Shown: piece by piece, positions 8,151 through 15,778 of the stretch
How the letters are laid out: every line of letters starts with the position of its first letter
How positions within the stretch are numbered: position 1 is the stretch's first letter
Source: Pseudomonadota bacterium
Lineage (GTDB): Bacteria > Pseudomonadota > Gammaproteobacteria > Burkholderiales > Burkholderiaceae
Assembly: GCA_023441105.1 (NCBI GenBank)
Contig: JAEZQX010000188.1
Coordinates: forward strand, 1-42,606
DNA length: 42,606 nt
Direction of reading: 5' to 3'
The notes under the pieces: generated by a model
The model's input: only the letters and a program-made list of their open reading frames with translations
Told to the model about the DNA's origin: nothing
Databases searched by the model: none
Position numbers and translations under genes: made by a program

Positions 8151-8192
8151 GCCGGCCGACGCGATGGCGTCGCCCGGCATGCCTCGGCCGGC
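8151..8192. terminator. Nested inverted repeat between convergent genes (candidate bidirectional terminator)
   Basis: Arms GCCGGCCGA (8151-8159) and TCGGCCGGC (8184-8192) enclose an alternative inner hairpin, CGACGC-GATG-GCGTCG (8157-8172). It lies in the 91-base gap between the converging CoA-transferase and MaoC genes. No T-run follows, so intrinsic termination is uncertain. Confidence 0.35.
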
Positions 8193-8200
8193 TCCCGACC

Positions 8201-8704
8201 TCAGGCAGGTCGCTTGCGCAGCAGGTATTTCTGGTAGCCGTCCATGACCAGCTCACCGCGCTGGTTGTGCACGGTGGACTTGAGCGTCAACACGCCGGTC
8301 GTCCGGTTCGGGGCCAGCTCGCAGACCTCCAGCGTGGCGTAGAGGGTATCGCCGACGAACACCTTGCCGAGGAAGCGGCTGCTCTGCTCGATGAATCCCT
8401 TCAGCGAGTCCTCGACCATGTGGGCGAACAGCCCGGCACCGCCGCAAGTCTGGGCCAGCACCTGGAAGCCGTGGGCCAGCATGTGTGGCATGCCGCGGGC
8501 CCGGCAATACTCGACGTCGTAGTGCACCGGATGATTGTCGCCGCTGGCAAGCTGGAAGGCGGCGAACAAGGCGTCGGTCATGGTCCGCGACGGAAGAACG
8601 AACCGCTCGCCGACTTCGAAGTCTTCGAAGTAGCGGGTCGGACACAGGCGGTGCTGACGCGGATCGAATGCGGAGGCTGGCTGTAGAGGTGCCGGGCTGG
8701 TCAT
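8201..8704 (-). CDS. MaoC family (R)-specific enoyl-CoA hydratase/dehydratase
   Basis: 167 residues from the ATG at 8704, which overlaps the SDR stop codon as ATGA. The hotdog-fold hydratase-2 motif is intact: ASGDNHPVHYD, with catalytic candidates D56 and H61. The preceding TRYFEDFEVGERF is typical of stand-alone MaoC proteins, as is the C-terminal YQKYLLRKR end. Such enzymes add water to enoyl-CoA to give (R)-3-hydroxyacyl-CoA, or remove it. It is the last gene of the lyase-like / SDR / MaoC operon. The SDR resembles the (R)-3-hydroxyacyl-CoA dehydrogenase part of type 2 multifunctional enzymes, which makes a hydratase-dehydrogenase pair of matching stereochemistry plausible. Confidence 0.93.
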   Translation of the reverse strand: MTSPAPLQPASAFDPRQHRLCPTRYFEDFEVGERFVLPSRTMTDALFAAFQLASGDNHPVHYDVEYCRARGMPHMLAHGFQVLAQTCGGAGLFAHMVEDSLKGFIEQSSRFLGKVFVGDTLYATLEVCELAPNRTTGVLTLKSTVHNQRGELVMDGYQKYLLRKRPA

Positions 8705-9618
8705 ACGGGATCCCAACCGAAGACGTCCTGCGAGCGGTCGAGCGCATAGAAGCTCGACCTGAGCGCCGGCATGACGCGCTCGGCTATGGTTTGCGGCGTC
8801 CAGCCCTCGGTGGTGTGCATGCCCCGCAGCGGGCGGCTCTGGCTCATCAGGAAGACCTCGTTGGCTCGCACCGCGAAAACCTGCCCGCTCACGCCGATCG
8901 CCGCGTCGCTGGCGAGGTAGACGGCGAGCGGGGCGATCTTCGCCGTCTCCATCCGCTTCAGGCGTTCGACGCGGGCCTTCTGTTCCTCGGTGTCCGCCGG
9001 TATCGAGCCGATCATGCGGCTCCAGGCGAAGGGCGAGATGCAGTTGGACCGGACGTTGAACTTCGCCATGTCCATGGCGATCGACTTGGACAACGCCACC
9101 ATGCCGAGCTTGGCGGCGGAATAGTTCGCCTGCCCGAGGTTGCCGATCAGGCCCGAGGTTGACACCATGTGGATGCACGAGCCGGCCTGCTGGGCCTTGA
9201 AGTGGGTTGCCGCGGCGCGCGAGACGTTGAAGGCGCCGTGCAGGTGGACATCGATGACCGCGCGCCACTCGTCGACGGACATGTTGAAGAAGAAGCGATC
9301 GCGCAGGATGCCGGCGTTGTTGATGACGGCGTCGATGCGGCCGAAGGTCTCGACTGCCTGCGTGACCATGCGGTTAGCCGCATTCCAGTCCGCGACACTG
9401 TCGCCGTTGGCCACCGCGACGCCGCCCGCGTCGGTGATCTCCTTCACCACCGCGGCGGCGCGCGATACGTCCTGTCCTTCCCCCTGGATGGACGCGCCGA
9501 GGTCGTTGACGACGACCTTGGCACCCTCGCGCGCCAGCGCCAGCGCGAAGTCGCGGCCGATGCCGCCGCCGGCGCCGGTCACGAGCACCACCTTGTCCTG
9601 CACGAATCCGCTGTTCAT
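8701..9618 (-). CDS. SDR family NAD(P)-dependent oxidoreductase, MFE-2-like 3-hydroxyacyl-CoA dehydrogenase
   Basis: 305 residues from the ATG at 9618, which overlaps the upstream stop as ATGA. Cofactor loop TGAGGGIG (14-21), NNAG (100-103) and the catalytic set S153, Y166, K170 (YSAAK) are all present, so it should be active. The NDLGASIQGEGQD insert after the second strand and the extra C-terminal 60 residues are typical of the (3R)-hydroxyacyl-CoA dehydrogenase domain of multifunctional enzyme type 2. It probably oxidises a 3-hydroxyacyl-CoA made by the MaoC hydratase next to it. Coenzyme preference is not decided; the Asp after the second strand (ND) favours NAD. Confidence 0.93.
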   Translation of the reverse strand: MNSGFVQDKVVLVTGAGGGIGRDFALALAREGAKVVVNDLGASIQGEGQDVSRAAAVVKEITDAGGVAVANGDSVADWNAANRMVTQAVETFGRIDAVINNAGILRDRFFFNMSVDEWRAVIDVHLHGAFNVSRAAATHFKAQQAGSCIHMVSTSGLIGNLGQANYSAAKLGMVALSKSIAMDMAKFNVRSNCISPFAWSRMIGSIPADTEEQKARVERLKRMETAKIAPLAVYLASDAAIGVSGQVFAVRANEVFLMSQSRPLRGMHTTEGWTPQTIAERVMPALRSSFYALDRSQDVFGWDPV

Positions 9619-10415
9619 CGCCCTTCCTCCCGCCCCTCGGGCCGCATGTGGGCGGTAGCCTCGGCATCGATGCGGTGCCAGACCTCGGCGGCCATCGGGC
9701 GGCGCGATTCTTCCAGGATGTGTCCGACCAGGCCGACGGCACGAGCCATGACGCCTATACCGCGGCAGATATTCCAGTCGAATCCCATCTCGCAGCATAG
9801 CGCGCCGAGCGCGCCGGTGGCGTTCACCGGCAAGACCTTGCCGCTTGCCGCTTGAGCCGCCTCGGCAATCGCTCCGATGAGCTTCAGGTAGGGGCCATCG
9901 AAGCCGGTCTCGCGGGCCAGCTCCAGAAGCCGGGGCGTGCGGGGGTCGATCGGCTTGTGGATGGGATGACCGATGCCGGGCAGGATCCGTTTTTCCCGGC
10001 GATGGGCCTCGACCACCTGGGCGGCGATGGTAGCCGGATCGGCCGCGGGATCGGGTTGCGGCATGGCTTCGTACAGGACCCGGGCCGTCCCCTCGATGCT
10101 GCCGACGAAGACGGTGCCGAGGCCGTTCAATCCGGCTGCCACCGCCCCCTGGAGCGACTCCGGCGCACCGAGGTAGGTCAGCCGCGCGACCAGCGCACTG
10201 GGCGTGATGCCGTGCTCGACGAGCGTCACGGCCATCGCGTTGAACATCCGGGATTCCCGCTCGTTCGGGAGTCGGCCGGTCAGTTCCAGGAACCCCATGT
10301 CGCCCAGGTTCAGGCGGCCAAGGATCTCGCTTGGAAAGTCGCGACCGAACAGCGTGATGCTGGTCGCGTCGCTCCAGCCGATGTCGGTGCGGATCTCATT
10401 CTGCTTTCGTGCCAC
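9615..10415 (-). CDS. Citryl-CoA lyase / citrate synthase-fold protein
   Basis: 266 residues from a GTG at 10415 with AGGAGG eight bases upstream. An ATG at 10445 has no Shine-Dalgarno and lies in the predicted -10 box. The sequence matches the short citryl-CoA-lyase-like branch of the citrate synthase fold: NLGDMGFLELTGRLP (36-50), EHGITPSALVAR with H68, GLGTVFVGSIEG, and GIGHPIHKPIDPR with H150 and H153. The position of the third catalytic residue, Asp in citrate synthase and ATP-citrate lyase, appears to be Thr200 in LPVNATGAL. It may cleave or form a C-C bond in a citryl- or citramalyl-type CoA thioester. First gene of its operon, under operator B. Confidence 0.88.
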   Translation of the reverse strand: MARKQNEIRTDIGWSDATSITLFGRDFPSEILGRLNLGDMGFLELTGRLPNERESRMFNAMAVTLVEHGITPSALVARLTYLGAPESLQGAVAAGLNGLGTVFVGSIEGTARVLYEAMPQPDPAADPATIAAQVVEAHRREKRILPGIGHPIHKPIDPRTPRLLELARETGFDGPYLKLIGAIAEAAQAASGKVLPVNATGALGALCCEMGFDWNICRGIGVMARAVGLVGHILEESRRPMAAEVWHRIDAEATAHMRPEGREEGR

Positions 10416-10443
10416 GATGGTGCCCTCCTGCGCAGTGGCCGTC

Positions 10444-10449
10444 ATGCTA
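10444..10449 (-). promoter_or_regulatory. Candidate -10 box TAGCAT for the lyase-SDR-MaoC operon
   Basis: On the minus strand TTGATT (10477-10472) is followed after 22 nt by TAGCAT (10449-10444), the same geometry as at operators A and C. Transcription would begin near 10437, downstream of the ATG at 10445, which supports the GTG at 10415 as the real start. Confidence 0.45.
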
Positions 10450-10469
10450 AGGTTGCGTCGGGAACGATA

Positions 10470-10495
10470 CAAATCAAATAATCTGAGTGACTGTT
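10470..10495 (+). promoter_or_regulatory. Operator site B of the shared LysR-type 26-bp motif
   Basis: The site begins CAAATCAAATAAT and ends GAGTGACTGTT, matching site C at 22 of 26 positions. The core TCAAATAATCTGA is a T-N11-A with TCA/TGA arms, the classic LysR box. It sits between the divergent lyase operon and lysR, so it can serve autoregulation as well as activation of the leftward operon. Confidence 0.8.
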
Positions 10496-10540
10496 AAGGC
10501 CCCTTCCGTCAAGGCGTATCCGGCAAGGAACGCAGCAGCG

Positions 10541-11434
10541 GTGAGAATCAACTTCAAGTTGCTGAACACCTTCCTGGCGGTCGCAGAGAACGTCAGCTTC
10601 CGCAAGGCGTCGGAGCAGACGCACCTGTCGCTGCCGGCGGTCAGCATGCAGATCAAGCAGCTGGAAGAACAGCTGGGTGTGGGTTTGTTCCACCGCACGA
10701 CCCGGCGCGTCGAGCTGACGCGCGAAGGCGAACGGCTGATGATCAGCGCCCGCAAGGCGATGGCGGAGCTCGACGGCACGTTGGCGCGCATCCAGCAGGC
10801 CGCCAATGTGCAGCAGGGCCATCTCGCCATCGCCTGCGTGCCGACGGTGGCGGGAACGCGGCTGCCTGCGCTGATGATCGCCTTCGCCCGGCGCTTTCCG
10901 GGGATTTCGGTGCGCGTGCGCGAGTTGTCGCAGCCCGGGCTGCTGGAGGCGGTGCGCAAGCGCGAGGTCGATTTCGGGATCGGTCCGCAGCCTGAGCGGC
11001 CCGGCGAGCTCAAGTTCCAGCCGGTTTTCGAGGATGCCTACGTGGCGCTGCTGCCGGCTGCGCACCCGGCAGCGGCGAAAGCGACGGTGAGCCTGCGGGA
11101 GCTGGCGCAGATGCCGCTGCTGACCATGGGCGCTTCCCAGTTCCATCGGCAGCTGATGCAGGCCTTCGACGACGAGGGCCTGAAGCCCGAGCTGAACTAC
11201 GAGTTCACGAACGTCAGCACCGCGGTCGCCATGGCCGAGGCCGGGCTCGGCGTGAGCATCATGCCGAGCGTCGGGGTGCCGCGGCAGACTGCGCTGAAGT
11301 CGCTGAGGATCGTGCGGCCGTCGCTCAGCCGGACCATCGGCATCGTGACCATCCGCGGGCATGCGCTTTCGCCGTCGGCAGGCCGCTTCGTGGACATGTG
11401 CGATGTCCTGATCCCGCCGCCGGCGAGCGCTTGA
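10541..11434 (+). CDS. LysR family transcriptional regulator
   Basis: 297 residues from a GTG at 10541 with AAGGAA ten bases upstream; a GTG at 10487 lies inside operator B and is unlikely. The N-terminal winged helix-turn-helix reads INFKLLNTFLAVAENVSFRKASEQTHLSLPAVSMQIKQLEEQLG (interrupted here only by conserved positions; recognition helix around LPAVSMQIKQLE), followed by the linker helix and a periplasmic-binding-like effector domain. It lies between the operons that carry sites A, B and C and is the obvious candidate to bind them. Its effector is probably a metabolite of the imported acid. It converges on the second Bug gene, with 13 bases between the stops. Confidence 0.95.
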   Translation: MRINFKLLNTFLAVAENVSFRKASEQTHLSLPAVSMQIKQLEEQLGVGLFHRTTRRVELTREGERLMISARKAMAELDGTLARIQQAANVQQGHLAIACVPTVAGTRLPALMIAFARRFPGISVRVRELSQPGLLEAVRKREVDFGIGPQPERPGELKFQPVFEDAYVALLPAAHPAAAKATVSLRELAQMPLLTMGASQFHRQLMQAFDDEGLKPELNYEFTNVSTAVAMAEAGLGVSIMPSVGVPRQTALKSLRIVRPSLSRTIGIVTIRGHALSPSAGRFVDMCDVLIPPPASA

Positions 11435-11447
11435 GGCGATCGTCGCG

Positions 11448-12422
11448 TTACTGGGCCTCGATGCCCGCCTTCTTCATGAGCGACTCCCAACGAGGATTGT
11501 CCGCAGCGATGCGCTCCGCCAGCTGTGCCGTCGACAGCGGCAGGACGGTCGTGTTCAAGGTCCGGAACTGCTCCTTGACCCGGTCGGTCGCCAGCGCCTG
11601 CTGGATCGCGGTGTCGAGCTTGGCCACCGTTCCGGCCGGAGTGCCGGCAGGCGCCATGACCGCGATGATCGTCTCCAGGCTGCCGCTGGCGCCGGGGAAG
11701 GATTCCTGCAGCGTCGGGATGTCCGGCGCACCTGCGTAGCGCGCGGCTGCCGAAATGGCGAGCGCCCGGGCCTTGCCCGACTTCACCTGCATCAGTCCGT
11801 TGCCGAGATCCACCACCGCGACGTCCACCTGGCCGCCGACCAGGTCGGTGATCGCCTGCGGGATGCCGCGGTAGCTCACGGCCGTCGGCGCGGAGTCGGT
11901 GATGGTCGAGAACAGGGCGACGGCAACCTGCCCGCTGGGAGAGCCGTAGGCCATGCTGACGGGCGGGGAAGCCTGCTTCGAAGCACGGGTGAGGTCGGCA
12001 ACCGATTGCAGCGGCGACACCTGCTGGACGAGGAACATCATTGCCGTCGAGCCGATACCGGAAACCGCCGCGAAGCTCTTGACCGGGTCGTAGGGCAGGG
12101 TCTTGATCAGGCTCCTTGCGACGAACATCACGGAGGATCCCATCAGCAGGGTGTAGCCGTCGGGCCTGGCATTGGCCACATGGGCGGCGCCGATGGTGCC
12201 TTGCGCGCCGGCGCGGTTTTCGACGACGATCGGCTGGCCGAGCGACTGCTGCAGCGCCTGAGCCAACGTCCGCGTCACGGCGTCCGTCACCGATCCCGCC
12301 GGGAACGGCGCGACGATGGTGACCGGGCGGTTGGGGAAATCATCCTGGGCGAAGGATGGTGCGGCGAAGAATGCAAGCGACGCGGCCAATGAAAAAGCCA
12401 CGAAGCGTCGGCGGGTGATCAA
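11448..12422 (-). CDS. Bug family solute-binding protein of the LysR regulon, TTG start
   Basis: 324 residues starting at TTG (12422), with GGAG six bases upstream. Signal peptide with basic MITRRR, hydrophobic core and cleavage near SFA-QDD; periplasmic. Landmarks are VAPFPAGSVTDAVTR, VVENRAGAQGTIGAAH, LPYDPVKSFAAVSG and PDIPTLQESFPG. Its overall pattern is close to that of the Bug protein at 5927-6904, and both follow a copy of the same operator (site C here) and use TTG starts. Two co-regulated binding proteins suggest related ligands or different affinities for one ligand. Confidence 0.95.
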   Translation of the reverse strand: MITRRRFVAFSLAASLAFFAAPSFAQDDFPNRPVTIVAPFPAGSVTDAVTRTLAQALQQSLGQPIVVENRAGAQGTIGAAHVANARPDGYTLLMGSSVMFVARSLIKTLPYDPVKSFAAVSGIGSTAMMFLVQQVSPLQSVADLTRASKQASPPVSMAYGSPSGQVAVALFSTITDSAPTAVSYRGIPQAITDLVGGQVDVAVVDLGNGLMQVKSGKARALAISAAARYAGAPDIPTLQESFPGASGSLETIIAVMAPAGTPAGTVAKLDTAIQQALATDRVKEQFRTLNTTVLPLSTAQLAERIAADNPRWESLMKKAGIEAQ

Positions 12423-12457
12423 TTTCGTCTCCGATCGGATTGGGGATGCAGCCGGTC

Positions 12458-12463
12458 AAGGTA
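12458..12463 (-). promoter_or_regulatory. Candidate -10 box TACCTT for the second Bug gene
   Basis: On the minus strand TTGACT (12491-12486) is followed after 22 nt by TACCTT (12463-12458), as at operators A and B. A start near 12451 would leave a leader of about 29 nt containing the GGAG ribosome site. Confidence 0.4.
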
Positions 12464-12483
12464 GGCAGGCCGACGGCAGGAAA

Positions 12484-12509
12484 CAAGTCAAATAATCTGA
12501 AGGATTGTT
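12484..12509 (+). promoter_or_regulatory. Operator site C of the shared LysR-type 26-bp motif
   Basis: The site begins CAAGTCAAATAAT and ends GAAGGATTGTT, with the T-N11-A core TCAAATAATCTGA. It lies 61 bases upstream of the second Bug gene and, as at A and B, on the strand opposite to the target gene. Confidence 0.78.
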
Positions 12510-12556
12510 CGCGAAGCCGAACGCGGGCCGTCCGTTGCCGATGCCTGCGCGATCAG

Positions 12557-13588
12557 CTACCCGCGCGCGAAGTCCGGGATCCGGAAGCGCTTGCGATAGG
12601 CGCCCGGCGCCATGCCGGTGCTGCGTTTGAACAGGCGCCTGAAGAAGGCCGGATCTTCGTAGCCCACCCGCCACCCGATCTCGTCGACCGGGCTGTCGGT
12701 GCGCTCGAGGCGGCGCTTGGCGTCCTCGACGCGCAGGCGCTGGACGTAGTCGAGGGGCGCAATGCCGGTGGCGGCGGCGAACCGGCGCTTGAAGGTGCGC
12801 TCGGCGAGCTTCGAGCGCCTGATCATCTGCTCGACCGGGTTGGGGACAGGGAAGTTCCGGCTCAACCATTGCTGGGCGCTGAGGATCTCGCCGTCGCCAT
12901 GGTCGGTCCGGCCTTCGAAGACGATGTAGGGCGTCAGCCCGTCCTGATGCCATTGGAGCGCGAAGCTGCGCGCCACTTCCTGCGCGATGGTCGCGCCGGC
13001 ATGCCGCACCGTCAGGTACAGCACCAGGTCGTGCCAGGTGTTCGAGGCGCCCGAGCAGACCAGTTCTTCCCGTGCGCCGGAAATCACCAGGACGCGCTCC
13101 GGATGGATCGCTATGGCGGGGTAGAGCGCGGCAAAGGCGCGCGCGTAGTCGAAATGTACCGTCGCGTCCTTGCCGTCGAAGATGCCGGTTTCGGCCAGCA
13201 GGAAGATGCCCGAGCAGGCGGAGCAGAGCATGGCGCCGCCGTCGTGCATGCGCTGCAACCACTCGATCAGGCGTGGGTACCGCGCCTTCGTCCAACCCTC
13301 GGGCTTGAGCAGCACCGACGGCACGATGACGATGTCGCTGGCGGCGACGTCGCGGATCGATTTCTGAACTTCGAATGGCACGCCGCTGGCCAGGCGCAGC
13401 GAACCATTCTCTTCGCCGACGATCTCGATGTGGAACGGGGGCTGCGAGCCGACGCCGCCCAGCTTCATCAACGCCGCGCCGTTCAGGACGTCGAGGATGC
13501 CGGCGATGGTGGACACCACCGCGTCGGGCAGGGCGACCAGGCTGACGTGCAGCGTATTCGATCCGTTGAAGCTCACTTGTCCGGTCAT
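12557..13588 (-). CDS. GlxA-type AraC family regulator (DJ-1/PfpI-like domain plus AraC HTH)
   Basis: 343 residues from the ATG at 13588; the frame is open further upstream, but family members begin close to the VSLVALPDAVVSTIAGILDVLN stretch. The N-terminal two thirds is a DJ-1/PfpI-like class I amidotransferase fold; its elbow reads AMLCSACSGIFLLAETG, with a Cys (in SACSG) at the usual nucleophile place. The C-terminal part carries two AraC helix-turn-helix units (SKLAERTFKRRFAAATGIAPLDY; PVDEIGWRVGYEDPAFFRRLFKRSTGM, interrupted by family-conserved turns). It is divergent from the methyltransferase gene at 13725 and may regulate it. Ligand unknown. Confidence 0.92.
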   Translation of the reverse strand: MTGQVSFNGSNTLHVSLVALPDAVVSTIAGILDVLNGAALMKLGGVGSQPPFHIEIVGEENGSLRLASGVPFEVQKSIRDVAASDIVIVPSVLLKPEGWTKARYPRLIEWLQRMHDGGAMLCSACSGIFLLAETGIFDGKDATVHFDYARAFAALYPAIAIHPERVLVISGAREELVCSGASNTWHDLVLYLTVRHAGATIAQEVARSFALQWHQDGLTPYIVFEGRTDHGDGEILSAQQWLSRNFPVPNPVEQMIRRSKLAERTFKRRFAAATGIAPLDYVQRLRVEDAKRRLERTDSPVDEIGWRVGYEDPAFFRRLFKRSTGMAPGAYRKRFRIPDFARG

Positions 13589-13724
13589 GTGCTGGGACCC
13601 GGGTGAAACATCAGCCAGCCGGCGTGGCATGAACAGACCGGTTTCGGGCGATTCTAGCTCTGTCGTCGCCGGCGACACGGCCGGATCATGCACCCACCCC
13701 TCACATTGGAAAGGAGAACGGACG

Positions 13725-14792
13725 ATGGATGCAATAGTGGTCGACCAGGCGAAGCTCGATACCTTCGCCATGCGCACCATCACCGACATTGCCGCCGGAT
13801 ACCTGGGAGTGATGATCAGCATCGGCAGCAAGCTGGGGCTCTACCGGGCCATGGCCTTTGCGGGACCGATGAGCGCCGGCGAGCTGGCCGAACGCAGCGG
13901 CTGCGCCGAGCGGTACGTGCGCGAGTGGCTCAACGCCCAGGCTGCCGGCGGTTACGTCGGCTACCACCCAGCCAGCGACACCTATGAGCTCTCGCCCGAG
14001 CAGGCGACGGTGCTGGCGGACGAAGACAGCCCGTACTACATCCCGCCGGCATGGAATGTCCCGGCATCGATGTGGTTCGACGAGGACAAGGCGCTCGTGG
14101 CTTTCCGGACCGGCAGGGGCGTTGCCTGGGGCGAGCATGATCCACGGCTCGCCTGCGGCGTGGCGGCGTTCTATCGCAACGGCTACCGGGCGAGCCTGGT
14201 GCACCAGTGGCTGCCGGCGCTGGACGGCGTGGTGGAGCAACTGCAGGCCGGGATCGATGTAGCCGACATCGGCTGCGGCTACGGGCATTCGACCCTGCTG
14301 ATGGCCGAGGCCTTCCCGAAATCGCGTTTCCACGGCTTCGATGCTCATCCGGAATCGATCGAGCAGGCACGGCGGAATGCCGAGCAGGCCGGGCTTGCCG
14401 ATCGGGTGAGCTTTGCCGTTGCCGGTGCGACCGACTATCCCGACCGGCGCTACGGCCTGGTCTGTTTCTTCGATACGCTGCACGATCTCGGCGACCCGGT
14501 GGGCGCCGCGCGACGCACGATCGAGGTGCTGGGCTCGGGAGGAACGGTCCTGCTGGTGGAGCCGTTCGCGAACGATCGGGTCGAGGATAACCTGTCGGTG
14601 GTCGGGCAGCTGTACTACTCGGCTTCCTGCACGATCTGCTGCGCGCATGCCATCGCCGAAGGCGGCAAGTTCGTGCTGGGCGCCCAGGCCGGACAGGGCC
14701 GGCTGGCGACCGTCTTCCGCAAGGCCGGCTTCACGCATTTCCGGCGCGCTGCCGAGACGCCGTTCAACCTGATCTTCGAGGTCCGGCGCTGA
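13725..14792 (+). CDS. Class I SAM-dependent methyltransferase with N-terminal winged-helix-like domain
   Basis: 355 residues from an ATG with AAGGAG eight bases upstream. Residues 1-95 form a small helical, winged-helix-like domain (MSAGELAERSGCAERYVREWL), as in Rv2258c-type methyltransferases, where it helps dimerise and cover the active site. The Rossmann domain follows, with SAM motif I DIGCGYG (181-187), the acidic end of strand 2 in FHGFDAHPE and a motif IV-like CFFDTLHDLGDP. It probably methylates a small molecule. It is divergent from the GlxA-type regulator and converges on the 3-hydroxyisobutyrate-dehydrogenase-like gene. Substrate unknown. Confidence 0.9.
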   Translation: MDAIVVDQAKLDTFAMRTITDIAAGYLGVMISIGSKLGLYRAMAFAGPMSAGELAERSGCAERYVREWLNAQAAGGYVGYHPASDTYELSPEQATVLADEDSPYYIPPAWNVPASMWFDEDKALVAFRTGRGVAWGEHDPRLACGVAAFYRNGYRASLVHQWLPALDGVVEQLQAGIDVADIGCGYGHSTLLMAEAFPKSRFHGFDAHPESIEQARRNAEQAGLADRVSFAVAGATDYPDRRYGLVCFFDTLHDLGDPVGAARRTIEVLGSGGTVLLVEPFANDRVEDNLSVVGQLYYSASCTICCAHAIAEGGKFVLGAQAGQGRLATVFRKAGFTHFRRAAETPFNLIFEVRR

Positions 14793-14807
14793 CCGCGGCC
14801 GACGCGT

Positions 14808-14837
14808 CCCGGGCCCGCCGAGACCGGCCGGCCCGGG
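14808..14837. terminator. Inverted repeat between convergent genes (candidate bidirectional terminator)
   Basis: CCCGGGCC (14808-14815) and GGCCCGGG (14830-14837) form a perfect 8-bp stem around a 14-base loop in the 63-base gap between two convergent genes. There is no T-run, so it may only act as a stabilising or pausing hairpin. Confidence 0.35.
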
Positions 14838-14855
14838 GCGAGGGAGGAGGAGCAG

Positions 14856-15731
14856 CTAGCGTTGGCCGGCGAAGATGGTTGCCAGCTCGGGCATCAAGGC
14901 CTTGTCACCGGCACTGCCGGCGGCAGCCTGCAAGCTTGCCAGCATGGCGCCGGCGATGGACCGTTCTGCCTGCAGGTCACTCGCCATCTCGTTGTAGTAG
15001 CCGAGGTCCTTGCAGGCGTTCGTCACCGTGAAGCGCAGGCCGGACGGATCGCCCGCGAGCAGGTAGGGCTTGACCCGCTCGAGGGCGGTACCGCCGGCAC
15101 CGCCTTTTGCGAGCACGTCGACGAAGACATCCGCGGCGACGCCTCCGCGCCGGGCGCAGGCGGCCGCCTCGGACAGCAGCGCCACCATGCCCATGGAGAC
15201 GTAGTTGTGCAGCAGCTTCATGCTGTGGCCGGCGCCCACCGCACCCGCATGGGTGATGTTCTCGGCGAAGCAGCGCAGCAGCGGCATGCATTCGTCGAGC
15301 ACCGCGGCGTCGCCTCCCACCAGCAGGTTGAGCCGGCCTTCGGCGGCTTCCTTGGGCGTGCGCGTCATCGGCGCATCCAGGAATCTTCCGCCGGCCGACC
15401 TTACCGCGTCCGCCATGCGCAGCGTGGAGGAGGGGATCGCCGTGGTGCAGTCGATCACGACGGTCCCCGGGCGCAGGCCCTGCAGGACGCCACCGGCGCC
15501 GGTCAGCACCGCCTCGACCTGCGGGGATCCGGTCAGCACCAGGATGATGACCTCCGAACGCGCGGCGAGCGCGTCGGCGCTGTTGAAGGTCAGCGCGCCG
15601 CCCGCCTTCAGGGCATCCAGGGGCTGGTTGCCGGGATGCTCCAGGACCGCGAGCTCATGCCCGTGCTTCTGCAGGTTCGATGCGATGCCGTGGCCCATCA
15701 TGCCGATGCCCACCATGCCGATCTTCTTCAC
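14856..15731 (-). CDS. 3-hydroxyisobutyrate dehydrogenase-like NAD(P)-dependent oxidoreductase
   Basis: 291 residues. The N-terminal Rossmann motif is GMVGIGMMGHGIASNL (GxGxMG). The substrate-binding DAPMTRTPKEAAEGRLNLLVGG segment and the catalytic Lys in GAGHSMKLLHN are present, so the beta-hydroxyacid dehydrogenase fold looks intact. Family members oxidise 3-hydroxyisobutyrate, tartronate semialdehyde and similar short hydroxy acids. It is followed downstream on the same strand, after 47 bases, by the convergent end of nothing else; upstream lies the isopropylmalate-dehydrogenase-like gene, whose stop at 15779 precedes this start, so the two form an operon. A paralogue lies at 41529-42437. 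Confidence 0.92.
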   Translation of the reverse strand: MKKIGMVGIGMMGHGIASNLQKHGHELAVLEHPGNQPLDALKAGGALTFNSADALAARSEVIILVLTGSPQVEAVLTGAGGVLQGLRPGTVVIDCTTAIPSSTLRMADAVRSAGGRFLDAPMTRTPKEAAEGRLNLLVGGDAAVLDECMPLLRCFAENITHAGAVGAGHSMKLLHNYVSMGMVALLSEAAACARRGGVAADVFVDVLAKGGAGGTALERVKPYLLAGDPSGLRFTVTNACKDLGYYNEMASDLQAERSIAGAMLASLQAAAGSAGDKALMPELATIFAGQR

Positions 15732-15778
15732 GAGAGATTCTCCAGTTCGTTATGCCGGGACGGGTGCCGGCGCTGCTT

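Noticed and set aside
10443..10445. ATG as start of the citryl-CoA-lyase-like gene
   Set aside because: It has no Shine-Dalgarno and overlaps the predicted -10 TAGCAT; the GTG at 10415 has AGGAGG at 8 bases.
421..12422. Complete tripartite tricarboxylate transporter
   Set aside because: Three binding proteins are present, but no TctA or TctB membrane gene was found in the window.
12440..13606. 388-codon plus-strand frame opposite the AraC-type gene
   Set aside because: Shadow of the DJ-1/AraC reading frame, with no domain of its own.
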